This document shows positions 35,354 through 43,039 of a stretch of DNA of 64,000 nt, one piece after another. The notes beneath the pieces were generated by a model. It was not told where the DNA came from. It saw nothing but the letters and a program-made list of their open reading frames with translations, and made no database searches. This DNA is from UBA2108 sp002713215. GTDB lineage: Bacteria > Bacteroidota > Bacteroidia > Flavobacteriales_G > Salibacteraceae. The stretch covers positions 25,511-89,510 of the forward strand of contig CALAPY010000008.1 in assembly GCA_937891015.1 (NCBI GenBank). The letters run 5' to 3'. Within the stretch, counting starts at the first letter, position 1. Each line of letters starts with the position of its first letter. Made by a program: the position numbers and the translations under genes.

Positions 35354-36036
35354 ATTTAGAGGAATTTTTAAACCAATTCTCGACCACATTTCAGGAAGAC
35401 TCAATTTTAAGTTTAGGCATCGCACTGTTGGTAGGTATAATCTCAAGTGGTGTTTGTCCTTGCACGTTACCTGTCGGATTTGGATTTGCAGGTTATGTTG
35501 GGAGTAATGAAGTACGGGAATCAAAATCGGGTTCTTCCATTACCTTTTCATTTTTTTTTGGAATTATTCTCTGCCTCACAATTTTAGGAGCAATTGCAGG
35601 ATATATAGGGACTTTTCTGACTGAAACATTCGGGAAGTATTGGGCTTTGGTAATGGGCATTGTATCACTCATTGCAGCAGGTATTGCTTTTTACGGACCT
35701 TATTTACGTGTGCGACAACTTGAGGCTCTTCGCAGACCAGGAATGGGTGGTTCTTTTGTTTATGGTTTCATTTTCAGTTTAGGAACATCCGCAGCCCCTT
35801 TACTACTATTATTATCTGTAGCAGCAGCCGAAGCAAGCATTTTATACGGATTAGTTTTAGCGTTTATGTTTGGCATCGGGAGAGGTTTGCCTTTTTTAGT
35901 TGTCGGACTTTTTGCGAGCACTGTTTCAAATCTTGCCAAATTGACTTGGTTACGAAAAAGCATCCAGATTATAAGCGGCTTGGCATTACTCTATTTAAGT
36001 TTTTATTTTTTCAGACTTTTTAGTTATTATTTTTAG
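35350..36036 (+). CDS. CcdA/DsbD-like membrane protein
   Basis: 228 residues, six predicted membrane helices. The first helix holds SSGVCPCTLPVGFGF, the CPC motif of CcdA-type thiol carriers. The second Cys expected in helix 4 is missing (FSLGTSAAPLLLLL), so it may move metal rather than electrons, or use both Cys of the CPC. It is the last gene of the cassette with the HMA lipoprotein and the CsoR-HMA regulator. Confidence 0.75.
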   Translation: MNLEEFLNQFSTTFQEDSILSLGIALLVGIISSGVCPCTLPVGFGFAGYVGSNEVRESKSGSSITFSFFFGIILCLTILGAIAGYIGTFLTETFGKYWALVMGIVSLIAAGIAFYGPYLRVRQLEALRRPGMGGSFVYGFIFSLGTSAAPLLLLLSVAAAEASILYGLVLAFMFGIGRGLPFLVVGLFASTVSNLAKLTWLRKSIQIISGLALLYLSFYFFRLFSYYF

Positions 36037-36068
36037 GTAAAAAAAGATGGGCAGTATCATCCCTTCGC

Positions 36069-36146
36069 AGCCATACACATTGGCAGGTCGAACAAGTCAG
36101 ACACAGAACCCAAAACCTGCCAAAGAGTATAACTGCCCTAACGCAC
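36069..36146 (+). repeat. Hairpin element after the metal/thiol operon (arm set TTGGCAGGT/ACCTGCCAA)
   Basis: TTGGCAGGT (36080-36088) pairs with ACCTGCCAA (36115-36123). The frame CCATACACATT-arm-CG...CCCAAA-arm-AAAGAGTAT matches the element at 26486-26573 while the arms differ, so pairing is kept and sequence is not. Confidence 0.55.
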
Positions 36147-36161
36147 GAAAGAAAAGGCGGC

Positions 36162-36293
36162 ATACGACAATGTGTATAATCAATAGCGGGTGAAGTGATA
36201 AATTCAAGGTCAGTACATTTAATTAACTTTGTTAAGGCCTGACAGGCGGAAAGCCTTGAAATCCGCTTCTGCTCATACACGAAACCGTTAGTA
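36162..36293 (+). repeat. attC-like site 9 (long-A type, 132 bp)
   Basis: Inverse core ATACGAC at 36162-36168 (less canonical) and core GTTAGTA at 36287-36293. Arms AATGTGTATAATCAATAGCGG and CCGCTTCTGCTCATACAC pair. An inner hairpin AAGGC...GCCTT lies in the loop. Confidence 0.75.
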
Positions 36294-36313
36294 GCAACCT
36301 AACCAAGAACGGA

Positions 36314-36382
36314 ATGAAACGATACGAACTTTTTATTATTAGCTTTTTTTTACTGGCTTTTTGCCTAAAAACTGTTGGTTGA
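36314..36382 (+). CDS. 22-residue signal-like peptide, probable gene remnant
   Basis: ATG at 36314 gives a short Lys/Arg start and a hydrophobic stretch (FIISFFLLAFCLKTVG) before TGA. It looks like the start of a lipoprotein or secreted protein whose body has been lost. It lies alone between attC-like sites 9 and 10, so this would be a nearly empty cassette. Coding status is doubtful. Confidence 0.3.
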   Translation: MKRYELFIISFFLLAFCLKTVG

Positions 36383-36419
36383 ACAGAACACCGCGAAATG
36401 ATAATTGAATAGGCACATT

Positions 36420-36571
36420 GGCTAACAGCAGCCAAATGAGGGCATAAAAGCAGTGCTTTTATGGGCCAGCCAGTGCGAAGAAAGGAGTTTGGCGTAAATT
36501 TGAAAGGAGAGGTAGCGAACCTGACTTTGAAATTAAAAATGAGATAAAACTGGCTATAACAACTGTTAGTT
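36420..36571 (+). repeat. attC-like site 10 (overlaps site 11)
   Basis: Inverse core GGCTAAC at 36420-36426 and core GTTAGTT at 36565-36571. CTAACAG/CTGTTAG and GCCA/TGGC form the outer stem; GCGTAAATTTGAAAGG is the B-type middle. Its right end overlaps the left end of site 11. Confidence 0.5.
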
Positions 36572-36676
36572 GGCGCATGCTACTTTCTGCTAAATTTGAA
36601 ATGAAATACCTCGAACGAAGCAATTAAATAAACTCGAAGTTAAACCCTTTAGCAATTGTCTTAGCTAGGGTTAGCA
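36554..36676 (+). repeat. attC-like site 11 (B arms, 123 bp)
   Basis: Inverse core GCTATAAC ending at 36560 and core GTTAGCA at 36670-36676. GTTGGCGCATGC and GCAATTGTCTTAGC are the partly complementary arms. The sequence GCTAAATTTGAAATG aligns with the same segment of site 6. Confidence 0.6.
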
Positions 36677-36701
36677 CCGATCAATTCAAAATCAAGTAAA
36701 A

Positions 36702-37079
36702 ATGAAAGTTACAGTCGAAAAAAATGAAAAAGTTGCCAATATGGTATTTGCATCCATTTATCCACTATACCTGAATAGGTTGGAAAAGAATGGTAGAACA
36801 AAAGAAGAACTCAACCAAGTTATAGAATGGTTCACTGGTTTTGATAAAGATGAATTGCAAGCACTTATTCAAGAGAAAGTAACTTTTAGAACATTTTTTC
36901 AGAAAGCTAAAATACATCCTAACGCACACTTGATTAAAGGGGTCGTTTGCGGTTATCGAATTGAAGAAATAGAGGATGAATTTGAATTGTATAAACAATG
37001 TAGACGTATGGAAAAGCTGATTGATGAATTGGCAAGAGGTCGTAAAATGGAGAAAATTTTGCGTAAAGAAAAAAAGTAG
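36702..37079 (+). CDS. DUF2200 family protein
   Basis: 125 residues. Conserved stretches: MVFASIYPLYLNRLEKNGRT, IEWFTGFDKDELQAL, FFQKAKIHPNAHLIKGVVCG, RIEEIEDE and KLIDELARGRKMEKIL; all belong to DUF2200. Function is unknown; cytoplasmic and helical. Single-gene cassette between attC-like sites 11 and 12. Confidence 0.85.
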   Translation: MKVTVEKNEKVANMVFASIYPLYLNRLEKNGRTKEELNQVIEWFTGFDKDELQALIQEKVTFRTFFQKAKIHPNAHLIKGVVCGYRIEEIEDEFELYKQCRRMEKLIDELARGRKMEKILRKEKK

Positions 37080-37087
37080 AAACTACT

Positions 37088-37138
37088 GCAAATAATACCT
37101 AAACTACATTAAAACCCAGTTTAGCCAAAACGTTGTGC
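37088..37138 (+). repeat. attC-like site 12 (short, degenerate)
   Basis: CTAAACT and AGTTTAG form a perfect 7-bp stem with a 12-base loop, and GTTGTGC at 37132-37138 serves as core. A clear inverse core is missing (TGCAAAT), so the site may be decayed. Confidence 0.45.
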
Positions 37139-37147
37139 ACATTAAAA

Positions 37148-38134
37148 ATGAAAAAACTACTAATATTATTAATCCCATTGTCCCATGCTAGTTGTAACAA
37201 TCAGGGATCAACTGTAAAAGATACTTCTGTTCAGATAACCCAAGGTCGTCTTATTTACTCCATTTCGGGAGAAGGAACAACATCGGGTTGGGACCTGGAA
37301 GTTGTGTTTGATCAAAATAACGTAAGGATAAATGAGGAGTACGCCTTAACAGCAAAAAAAACCTACATATATGACAAGAAGCAAAATGAAATACTGGGTT
37401 TAATAGATGACTTTAAACTAAATCGAAGATTCAAGGACTGTTACTTCATTTATTACACTTCGGAAGAATTAATAGATCTTGCTTTATCCAGTAATTACGG
37501 AGATACTTCAATCACAACCACCCAGGAATTCAAAGAAATTTTAGGTTACAATTGCCAAAAATCAATTATTAAACACGGAAATCAAGTAGAAGTTGAAGTA
37601 TGGACAACTGATAAAATAAAGCCAGGGATATTATATCCATGGACACCTCTAACATTTGAAAATGTTGCATTAGAATATGAAATAAAGATCCTGGGAAAAG
37701 TGGATAGAAGGTATGTTATCAAATCGATATCGGATCAAAGCATTTCACAAAAAAACTTTGAACACCAAGTACCCGATGAATACAATTTAGTTGTTCCCGT
37801 TTCTGTATTCTCACTTGATTCAATGTGGGCAAAAGATTATGAAGAAAACCATTTCAAGTCATTTCAATATCCAACGTTCCAGGCTGGAAGAAATTCGGTT
37901 AAAAAATATATAAGGGATGCTTTAAAGGATATTTTGCCTGGTGAAAAACAAACGGATATCACATTAGAGTTTGTTGTTTCTAAAGAAGGTAAATTAATAG
38001 ATATAGTTATTGATTACGGACGTGAAAGAAACTATACTGAATCAGTTAAGACAATGCTTGAAGAAATGCCAAAATGGGTCCCGGCAAAAGTTAAAGGAGA
38101 AGCTGTTAATTCGGAAGTAACAATATTTATATGA
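37148..38134 (+). CDS. Lipoprotein with GLPGLI-like and TonB-C-like parts
   Basis: 328 residues. Lipobox LSHASC after MKKLLILLIPL. The middle section (KEILGYNCQKSIIKHGNQVEVEVWTTDKI) resembles GLPGLI-family proteins. The C-terminal ~80 residues (DITLEFVVSKEGKLIDIVID ... MPKWVPAKVKGEAVNSE) look like a TonB C-terminal domain. Expected in the periplasm or outer membrane. ATG 37148 is chosen over TTG 37133 because the signal peptide begins there. Confidence 0.65.
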   Translation: MKKLLILLIPLSHASCNNQGSTVKDTSVQITQGRLIYSISGEGTTSGWDLEVVFDQNNVRINEEYALTAKKTYIYDKKQNEILGLIDDFKLNRRFKDCYFIYYTSEELIDLALSSNYGDTSITTTQEFKEILGYNCQKSIIKHGNQVEVEVWTTDKIKPGILYPWTPLTFENVALEYEIKILGKVDRRYVIKSISDQSISQKNFEHQVPDEYNLVVPVSVFSLDSMWAKDYEENHFKSFQYPTFQAGRNSVKKYIRDALKDILPGEKQTDITLEFVVSKEGKLIDIVIDYGRERNYTESVKTMLEEMPKWVPAKVKGEAVNSEVTIFI

Positions 38135-38147
38135 TGAAATAAACGTT

Positions 38148-38277
38148 GTACAACAATGTATATACAAAATAGGAGTAATAGTAGTAAATTCAGTTGTTGT
38201 AGCTCGCTTCAAAATCGTATCGGTATGACAAGTTTGAAGCCCGCAATCGCCTACTTAGCATATACTCAACATTAGGC
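38148..38277 (+). repeat. attC-like site 13 (long-A/B hybrid, 130 bp)
   Basis: Inverse core GTACAAC at 38148-38154 and ATTAGGC at 38271-38277, in which the first base of the core is A instead of G. Arms AATGTATATACAAAATAGG and CCTACTTAGCATATACT pair. The palindrome GTTGTACAAC (38145-38154) precedes it. Confidence 0.7.
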
Positions 38278-38286
38278 ACAAGCTAC

Positions 38287-38661
38287 ATGAAAACCCTGCT
38301 CAGTCAGATATTCAGACGAAAAAAGAAAACTCCTTCCACAAAAGAGGAATATTAGAGATCTTGGGATATTACTGGACTGATAGACGACCTAAACGACGCG
38401 CTAAAAATCGTTTCAAAATACTCTGATGGCTACTCAGGTGAAATGCTCTCTGCAGAAGAATTTACCGATAAACTAAAGAACGAAATTGATAATATTAAGA
38501 AACAAGATTTCCCTGACTTGAATCTTATTTGGATTTGGTTCGCTCCGACCTGTCATTGGGATGATTTTACAAAAGAAGATGATTCTGATATTGTTAACCG
38601 AATTTTTGAAAAGGTAAGCCTTTGGAAAAAAGATCAGGAACGAATTAACGCCAATGCCTAA
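38287..38661 (+). pseudogene. Stop-interrupted small gene
   Basis: ATG at 38287 reads 22 codons (MKTLLSQIFRRKKKTPSTKE...) to a TAG at 38353. The same frame continues without a stop to TAA 38659-38661, giving RSWDITGLIDDLNDALKIV and later NLIWIWFAPTCHWDD. The parts join naturally into one 124-residue soluble protein, so the gene appears inactivated by one nonsense change. Translation from ATG 38443 would give only 72 residues. The final TAA lies in the inverse core of site 14. Confidence 0.65.
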
Positions 38662-38808
38662 CATCTGCCAAATAAGAAACCTGCCTGCCGGTAGGCACAG
38701 TAGTCTGAGTTGCGTAAATTTGAAACGGATGAATTTTAAGAACACAAACCCGAGAACCGAAGAGTTTACAACAAAAGGCCTATCACTCATGGCTGTGGGG
38801 CGTTAGCA
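38656..38808 (+). repeat. attC-like site 14 (B arms, 153 bp)
   Basis: Perfect inverse core GCCTAAC at 38656-38662 and core GTTAGCA at 38802-38808. Arms CTGCCAAATAAGAAAC and CTATCACTCATGGC pair imperfectly. Middle GCGTAAATTTGAAACG and ACCCGAGAACCGAAG are shared with sites 2-4. Confidence 0.75.
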
Positions 38809-38816
38809 AACATAAC

Positions 38817-39932
38817 TTGGGTAAACTATACGCCATACTATTTTTAACCTGTACATGGTTAACCGCTTTAGGCCAAGTTGTAAATGGAATCTATTTAGAC
38901 AATGATAGTATAGTTCAGTTGGTGGTAACAAAATCAAAGTATAAATTGACACCAACAAGAAATGAAATTTCGATTCCTCAACTTACTTTTTTTGAACGCT
39001 TTGATGACAACGGGCGCTTGCTGGAGGAAAAGGACTATAATCTAAGTGGCACTTTGTATGCCTGGAGTTTTTTTCAGTATGATCAAAAAGGAAACAATAT
39101 ACGAACAACGGTATTGAATGATGATAGTGCTCTAAATTATGTTATAACGCTAAAATATGATGCTTTAAACAGACAAGTATCCAGAAAAGGGATTGACACA
39201 AAGAATAGAGTTCTTTTTCGTAGCACCCATACCTATTTTAAGGACAGCACAGTATATGTAGGTTGGATTACAGACAGCACCCGCACTTCTACATACGTTT
39301 CTCTAATGGACAGCGAAGGCAAGAAGATATCTGAAATCCATTATTCGGGCAAAGGGAGCGGAAAAGAGAAAGTTTATGAAGCCAAATACACTTACCAGGA
39401 TACTACACTACATAAAAAGCTTGAATCCTACTATGAAAGGGGTGTTTTTACTCGAGGAACTGAAACTGAATACAATGAATATAAAAAAACTACCAGGCTT
39501 ATTTCAATTGACGCCAGTGGTACCAAACATGTAAAATCCGTAAAGAGGTATGACTCCATGGGGAAGCTTATTTATGATAAAAGCTTCCGCAATGACATGG
39601 TCGAGTTTGTTTTTCATTGGGAACATCAATACGATTCATTAGACAGAATCACTCAATCATTTAAGTATTGCGATACGTCGCAATTCAGACCAATGAAATC
39701 CCAACTCAGAACGAAAACCGTATTTGAATACCTGGAAAACTATATGGGTGGTATTAAAGAAGTTAAGACTGTATATCTCTATTGGGGTTTAATTTATAAT
39801 CATATCTCGGCAACTAAAATAACCAGGCAGTTTGACGAACAAGGGCGTTGGTTAAATACTACAAAGACAGAGGACGGGGAATTAGTAAATTATTGGTACG
39901 CGGTTTACACTTTTAAGGAAAGAAGGAAATGA
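38817..39932 (+). CDS. Exported YD-repeat-like protein
   Basis: 371 residues from TTG at 38817, nine bases after core site 14, opening a signal peptide (GKLYAILFLTCTWLTALGQ). Several YD/RHS-like units follow: FFQYDQKGNNIRT, LKYDALNRQVSRKG, AKYTYQDTT, KRYDSMGKLIYD, HQYDSLDRI. Such proteins sit at the cell surface; this one is short and lacks a toxin end. Single-gene cassette. Confidence 0.65.
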   Translation: MGKLYAILFLTCTWLTALGQVVNGIYLDNDSIVQLVVTKSKYKLTPTRNEISIPQLTFFERFDDNGRLLEEKDYNLSGTLYAWSFFQYDQKGNNIRTTVLNDDSALNYVITLKYDALNRQVSRKGIDTKNRVLFRSTHTYFKDSTVYVGWITDSTRTSTYVSLMDSEGKKISEIHYSGKGSGKEKVYEAKYTYQDTTLHKKLESYYERGVFTRGTETEYNEYKKTTRLISIDASGTKHVKSVKRYDSMGKLIYDKSFRNDMVEFVFHWEHQYDSLDRITQSFKYCDTSQFRPMKSQLRTKTVFEYLENYMGGIKEVKTVYLYWGLIYNHISATKITRQFDEQGRWLNTTKTEDGELVNYWYAVYTFKERRK

Positions 39933-40005
39933 AACATTTGCCACAATGTAACCTGCCCGTCCGGCCAGCCAGGTACTAGCGATAGTGTAAATTTGAAAGG
40001 ACGAA
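39933..40005 (+). repeat. Degenerate attC-like left half
   Basis: TTTGCCACAATGTAACC...GTGTAAATTTGAAAGGACG matches the left half and middle of B-type sites. No convincing right arm or core follows before the SRPBCC gene. Confidence 0.4.
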
Positions 40006-40108
40006 AAATTCATAACAGCTTCATACTTTACAGTAACGAAATTCTAGCTCAAACTTTATCCATCAACTAAAAATATCATTCTCTAAAAATGCCCTAGTTC
40101 TAAGTATA

Positions 40109-40148
40109 AAACCAGAAGGTTTCATATTTTTGCGAAACCAAAAGGTTT
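40109..40148 (+). promoter_or_regulatory. Promoter with twin palindromic operators (ArsR-SRPBCC operon)
   Basis: AAACC-AGAA-GGTTT (40109-40122) and AAACC-AAAA-GGTTT (40135-40148) are two copies of one palindrome, centres 26 bp apart. The -7 element TATTTTTG (40125-40132) lies between them. A repressor dimer on each would block the promoter; the ArsR protein encoded downstream is the natural candidate. Confidence 0.65.
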
Positions 40149-40156
40149 TATATAAT

Positions 40157-40579
40157 ATGAAAAACACCATTAAGTTTAAAATTGAATACAACTTTCCAAT
40201 TGCCGAAGTATGGAAAGCCCTAAGCGATAAAAACGCCATGAGCGAGTGGTTAATGCCCTGTGACATTGAACCCATAGTTGGCCATAAATTTCAGTTTAAA
40301 ACCAAATCTTTTCCGGGGTTTAACGGAATCATAGACTGCGAAGTGTTGGAGGTTATTGAAAACGAATTGCTATCCTTCTGTTGGAGCGGTGGTTCGTTAA
40401 AACAAACCAAGGTTAGCTTTAGGCTCAAAAAATCAGGAAGTAATACAATACTCTATTTTGAGCACAGCGGGTTTGAAGGCCTTCTGAACAGGATTATCGT
40501 ACAGAAAATCTTATCCAATGGTTGGAAAACCAAAATACTTCCAACTCTTTTACAAAATTATCTCGAGAAAAATGGGTGA
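40157..40579 (+). CDS. SRPBCC/AHSA1-family ligand-binding protein
   Basis: 140 residues with the START-like fold: KFKIEYNFPIAEVWKALSDKNAMSEWLMPCDIEP at the N-terminus, then strands and the C-terminal helix (GWKTKILPTLLQNYLE). It binds a hydrophobic small ligand. ATG at 40157 is preferred to TTG at 40130, which lies in the promoter. It overlaps the ArsR gene by eight bases, so the two are translated together. Confidence 0.85.
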   Translation: MKNTIKFKIEYNFPIAEVWKALSDKNAMSEWLMPCDIEPIVGHKFQFKTKSFPGFNGIIDCEVLEVIENELLSFCWSGGSLKQTKVSFRLKKSGSNTILYFEHSGFEGLLNRIIVQKILSNGWKTKILPTLLQNYLEKNG

Positions 40580-40892
40580 TGTATTTAAAGCCATAGCAGA
40601 CCCAACAAGACGGGAAATATTACTAATGCTTGTTGAAGAACAAAGTAGCATTGGCCAAATAGCTGAGAATTTCAATATGTCAAGACCAGCAATAGCAAAG
40701 CATGTGAAGGTATTGCAAAATGCCAACCTTCTTAATATTGAGCCCGACCGTGCAGATGGCAGACAACGAAACTGCGTTGTTCAATTAGAAGCATTGAAAG
40801 AAGTGGGAGATTACCTTACCAGAGTGGAAAAGTTTTGGCAGAAAAAACTCAATGGTTTAGAAGCTTATCTCGCTAAAGAAAACAAAAAATGA
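40572..40892 (+). CDS. ArsR-family repressor paired with SRPBCC protein
   Basis: 106 residues: DVFKAIADPTRREILLML, SSIGQIAENFNMSRPAIAKHVKVL and RADGRQRNC are the classic ArsR motifs of the non-metal subgroup that partners AHSA1/SRPBCC genes. Overlaps the gene before it (ATGGGTGATG) and the one after it (ATGA). Predicted to bind the twin AAACC-N4-GGTTT operators. Confidence 0.9.
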   Translation: MGDVFKAIADPTRREILLMLVEEQSSIGQIAENFNMSRPAIAKHVKVLQNANLLNIEPDRADGRQRNCVVQLEALKEVGDYLTRVEKFWQKKLNGLEAYLAKENKK

Positions 40893-41437
40893 AAAAATAT
40901 CTATTGGCTTCACTTGTATTCACGGTGCTTCTTTTTCTATGGAGTGGGATTACTCAAATGCTTCCCTGGGGAATCCCAACAACTCAAAAAATTACAGTAC
41001 AATCGGGAGACATTGCTAATGAGCCCTCCAACCTCATTAAGCTGCAGCCCAACGCACTAACCACTAATGATTTTGATTCAACCTTCAATCATAAAATAAG
41101 TACATACACTACAAATGCCACATTTTCCTGGATTGTAACCCAACCCTTAAGAACGGATTATACCAGCTACTTTGTAGGAGAAATAATCACCCAGTTTTTC
41201 GTTGGTGTTCTACTTGTCGTATTGCTGTTGTTGACCAAAAATCACAACATACAAACACGAATGTTGTTTGTAGGTATAGTTGGCTTAATCACCTGGGTTG
41301 CAACCTATGGACAGTTACTGAATTGGTGGGCCTTACCAGCTACTTATGCCATAGGAGTGGGAGCGAACTTAATAATTGGCTGGCTCGTCACGTGTTTCAT
41401 TGTATCCCGATTTATACTGAAGCCTGAAAAACAATAA
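40889..41437 (+). CDS. Four-helix membrane protein of the ArsR-SRPBCC operon
   Basis: 182 residues with about four membrane helices and one periplasmic loop of some 70 residues after the first helix. No family recognised. Four-base overlap with the ArsR gene shows it belongs to the same operon. Confidence 0.75.
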   Translation: MKKYLLASLVFTVLLFLWSGITQMLPWGIPTTQKITVQSGDIANEPSNLIKLQPNALTTNDFDSTFNHKISTYTTNATFSWIVTQPLRTDYTSYFVGEIITQFFVGVLLVVLLLLTKNHNIQTRMLFVGIVGLITWVATYGQLLNWWALPATYAIGVGANLIIGWLVTCFIVSRFILKPEKQ

Positions 41438-41580
41438 GGCAACTTCAGTAAACGGCATTTAAGCAACAGTAAATAGCATTTCCGGTAATCTTAGCGATGG
41501 CGTAAATTTGATAACTTAACAAAAGTCGGAACTTAAGTGCTTTAGCAATTTTGGTATTGTCTTTACGCTCCTTCCTGCAA
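41437..41580 (+). repeat. Degenerate attC-like site with dispersed repeat
   Basis: Contains the B-type middle GGCGTAAATTTGATAAC and a right-hand TTAGCAATTTTGGTATTGTCTTTA resembling site 11, but no clear core. Bases 41447-41480 (CAGTAAACGGCATTTAAGC...CAGTAAATAGCA) recur near 12573-12612. Confidence 0.4.
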
Positions 41581-41665
41581 AACTCAAAATGGAATAACAA
41601 AATAGAAGATGTACAACAATGCAAATAAAAACAGGATTGTTGTGGTCAGTTTTAAAACTAAAACT

Positions 41666-43039
41666 ATGAGAATAGCGCTTTTATTATCGCTGGTACTTTT
41701 TATTAATGAATTATTGGCGCAAATGCCGAACACCTTAACCAAGACAGAAAAAGTATATGGCCTATCAAAATTTTGGCAAGAAGTCAATTACAATTTTATT
41801 TACCTCGACAAAATAGACAGAGATAGTTGGAATGAAGAATACAAGAGGCTAATTACTGAAGTGCAGGAAACCAGGGATGATTATGAATACTACCGTTTGC
41901 TTCAAAAATTTTGTGCAATGCTTAAAGATGGACACACCAACGTTTATGAGCCTGATACAATATGGAATTCTCTCCTAAATACCAATTTCGGAGAATACAG
42001 ACTTTTCTTGAGCAACATTGAAGGAAAAGCGATAGTGACACGAACCAACCTGAGTAAAAAAGACGAAATCCCGATTGGCACTGAAATTACTAAAGTAAAC
42101 GGGCTAAACACTGCAACCTACCTGGACCAATATGTGAAGCCCTACATTTCATCTTCTACAGATCATGCCCTTGACGACTGGGCTGTTAGAAACCTCTTCA
42201 GAGCTCCATCAGGAAAAAAATATGACGTTGAGTTGAAACTTCCCAATGGTAAAATAAAAGCCTTGACTCTTACTCACACAAAGACAACGGAAAAAGAAGT
42301 TTATCCACCTTTTGAACAAAGCCCAACACTCCTGGATTTTAAATGGGTTGGCAAAAACATTGCATATGTTTCCCTTAATTCGTTCAGCGACCCTAAAATT
42401 GATACATTATTCATTGAAAAATTGCCCGAGTTATACAAAGCAAAATCGTTGGTCATTGACCTGAGAAACAACGGTGGTGGTAATACATTTATTGGAATGG
42501 ATATACTTAAATACCTCACCAACGATACAATCCTGTACGGTATAAAAATGAGAAGCAGACTGCACATTCCTTCCTACAAAGCTTGGGGTGAATGGACAGA
42601 GGCAAAGGATACAACAGGTAATAATTGGGAAAAGCAGAGTTTTCTCTCGTACAGAGACAAGTACTATTATGACTTTGAGTACGAAGCAGATACAATCTCA
42701 GAAAAGATCCAGCGTATTGTGGTTCCAACGGTTTTGTTAATCGGACATTACACAGCATCTGCGGCAGAAGACTTTCTAATATATGCTGATAATCAAGATC
42801 ACATGGTAAAAATTGGAGAACCTACCTTTGGGAGTACCGGACAACCCATGCAGTTTGATCTACCGGGAGGAGGCTCAGCAAGGGTTTGTACCAAAAAGGA
42901 TACCTATCCCGATGGCAGAGAATTTGTAGGTTATGGCATTCAACCGGATATAATCGTTCGTAGAACGTTAAACGATTATATAGATGGAAATGACCCGGTG
43001 TTGAACAAAGCAATTGAATATTTAAAACAGAAAAAATAA
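41666..43039 (+). CDS. Exported S41-family peptidase
   Basis: 457 residues. Signal peptide MRIALLLSLVLFINELLAQ. After a PDZ-like section (IPIGTEITKVNGLNTATYL, about 140-155) the S41 core has KSLVIDLRNNGGGNTFIG, the catalytic Ser region LLIGHYTASAAEDFLIYA and GEPTFGSTGQPMQF. A periplasmic or surface serine protease of the tail-specific type. ATG 41666 starts the signal peptide. It is followed immediately by the next frame. Confidence 0.88.
   Translation: MRIALLLSLVLFINELLAQMPNTLTKTEKVYGLSKFWQEVNYNFIYLDKIDRDSWNEEYKRLITEVQETRDDYEYYRLLQKFCAMLKDGHTNVYEPDTIWNSLLNTNFGEYRLFLSNIEGKAIVTRTNLSKKDEIPIGTEITKVNGLNTATYLDQYVKPYISSSTDHALDDWAVRNLFRAPSGKKYDVELKLPNGKIKALTLTHTKTTEKEVYPPFEQSPTLLDFKWVGKNIAYVSLNSFSDPKIDTLFIEKLPELYKAKSLVIDLRNNGGGNTFIGMDILKYLTNDTILYGIKMRSRLHIPSYKAWGEWTEAKDTTGNNWEKQSFLSYRDKYYYDFEYEADTISEKIQRIVVPTVLLIGHYTASAAEDFLIYADNQDHMVKIGEPTFGSTGQPMQFDLPGGGSARVCTKKDTYPDGREFVGYGIQPDIIVRRTLNDYIDGNDPVLNKAIEYLKQKK

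Noticed and set aside
36037..36160. A gene in the gap after the CcdA-like protein
   Set aside because: Only short frames without recognisable start or composition; the stretch is explained by the hairpin element.
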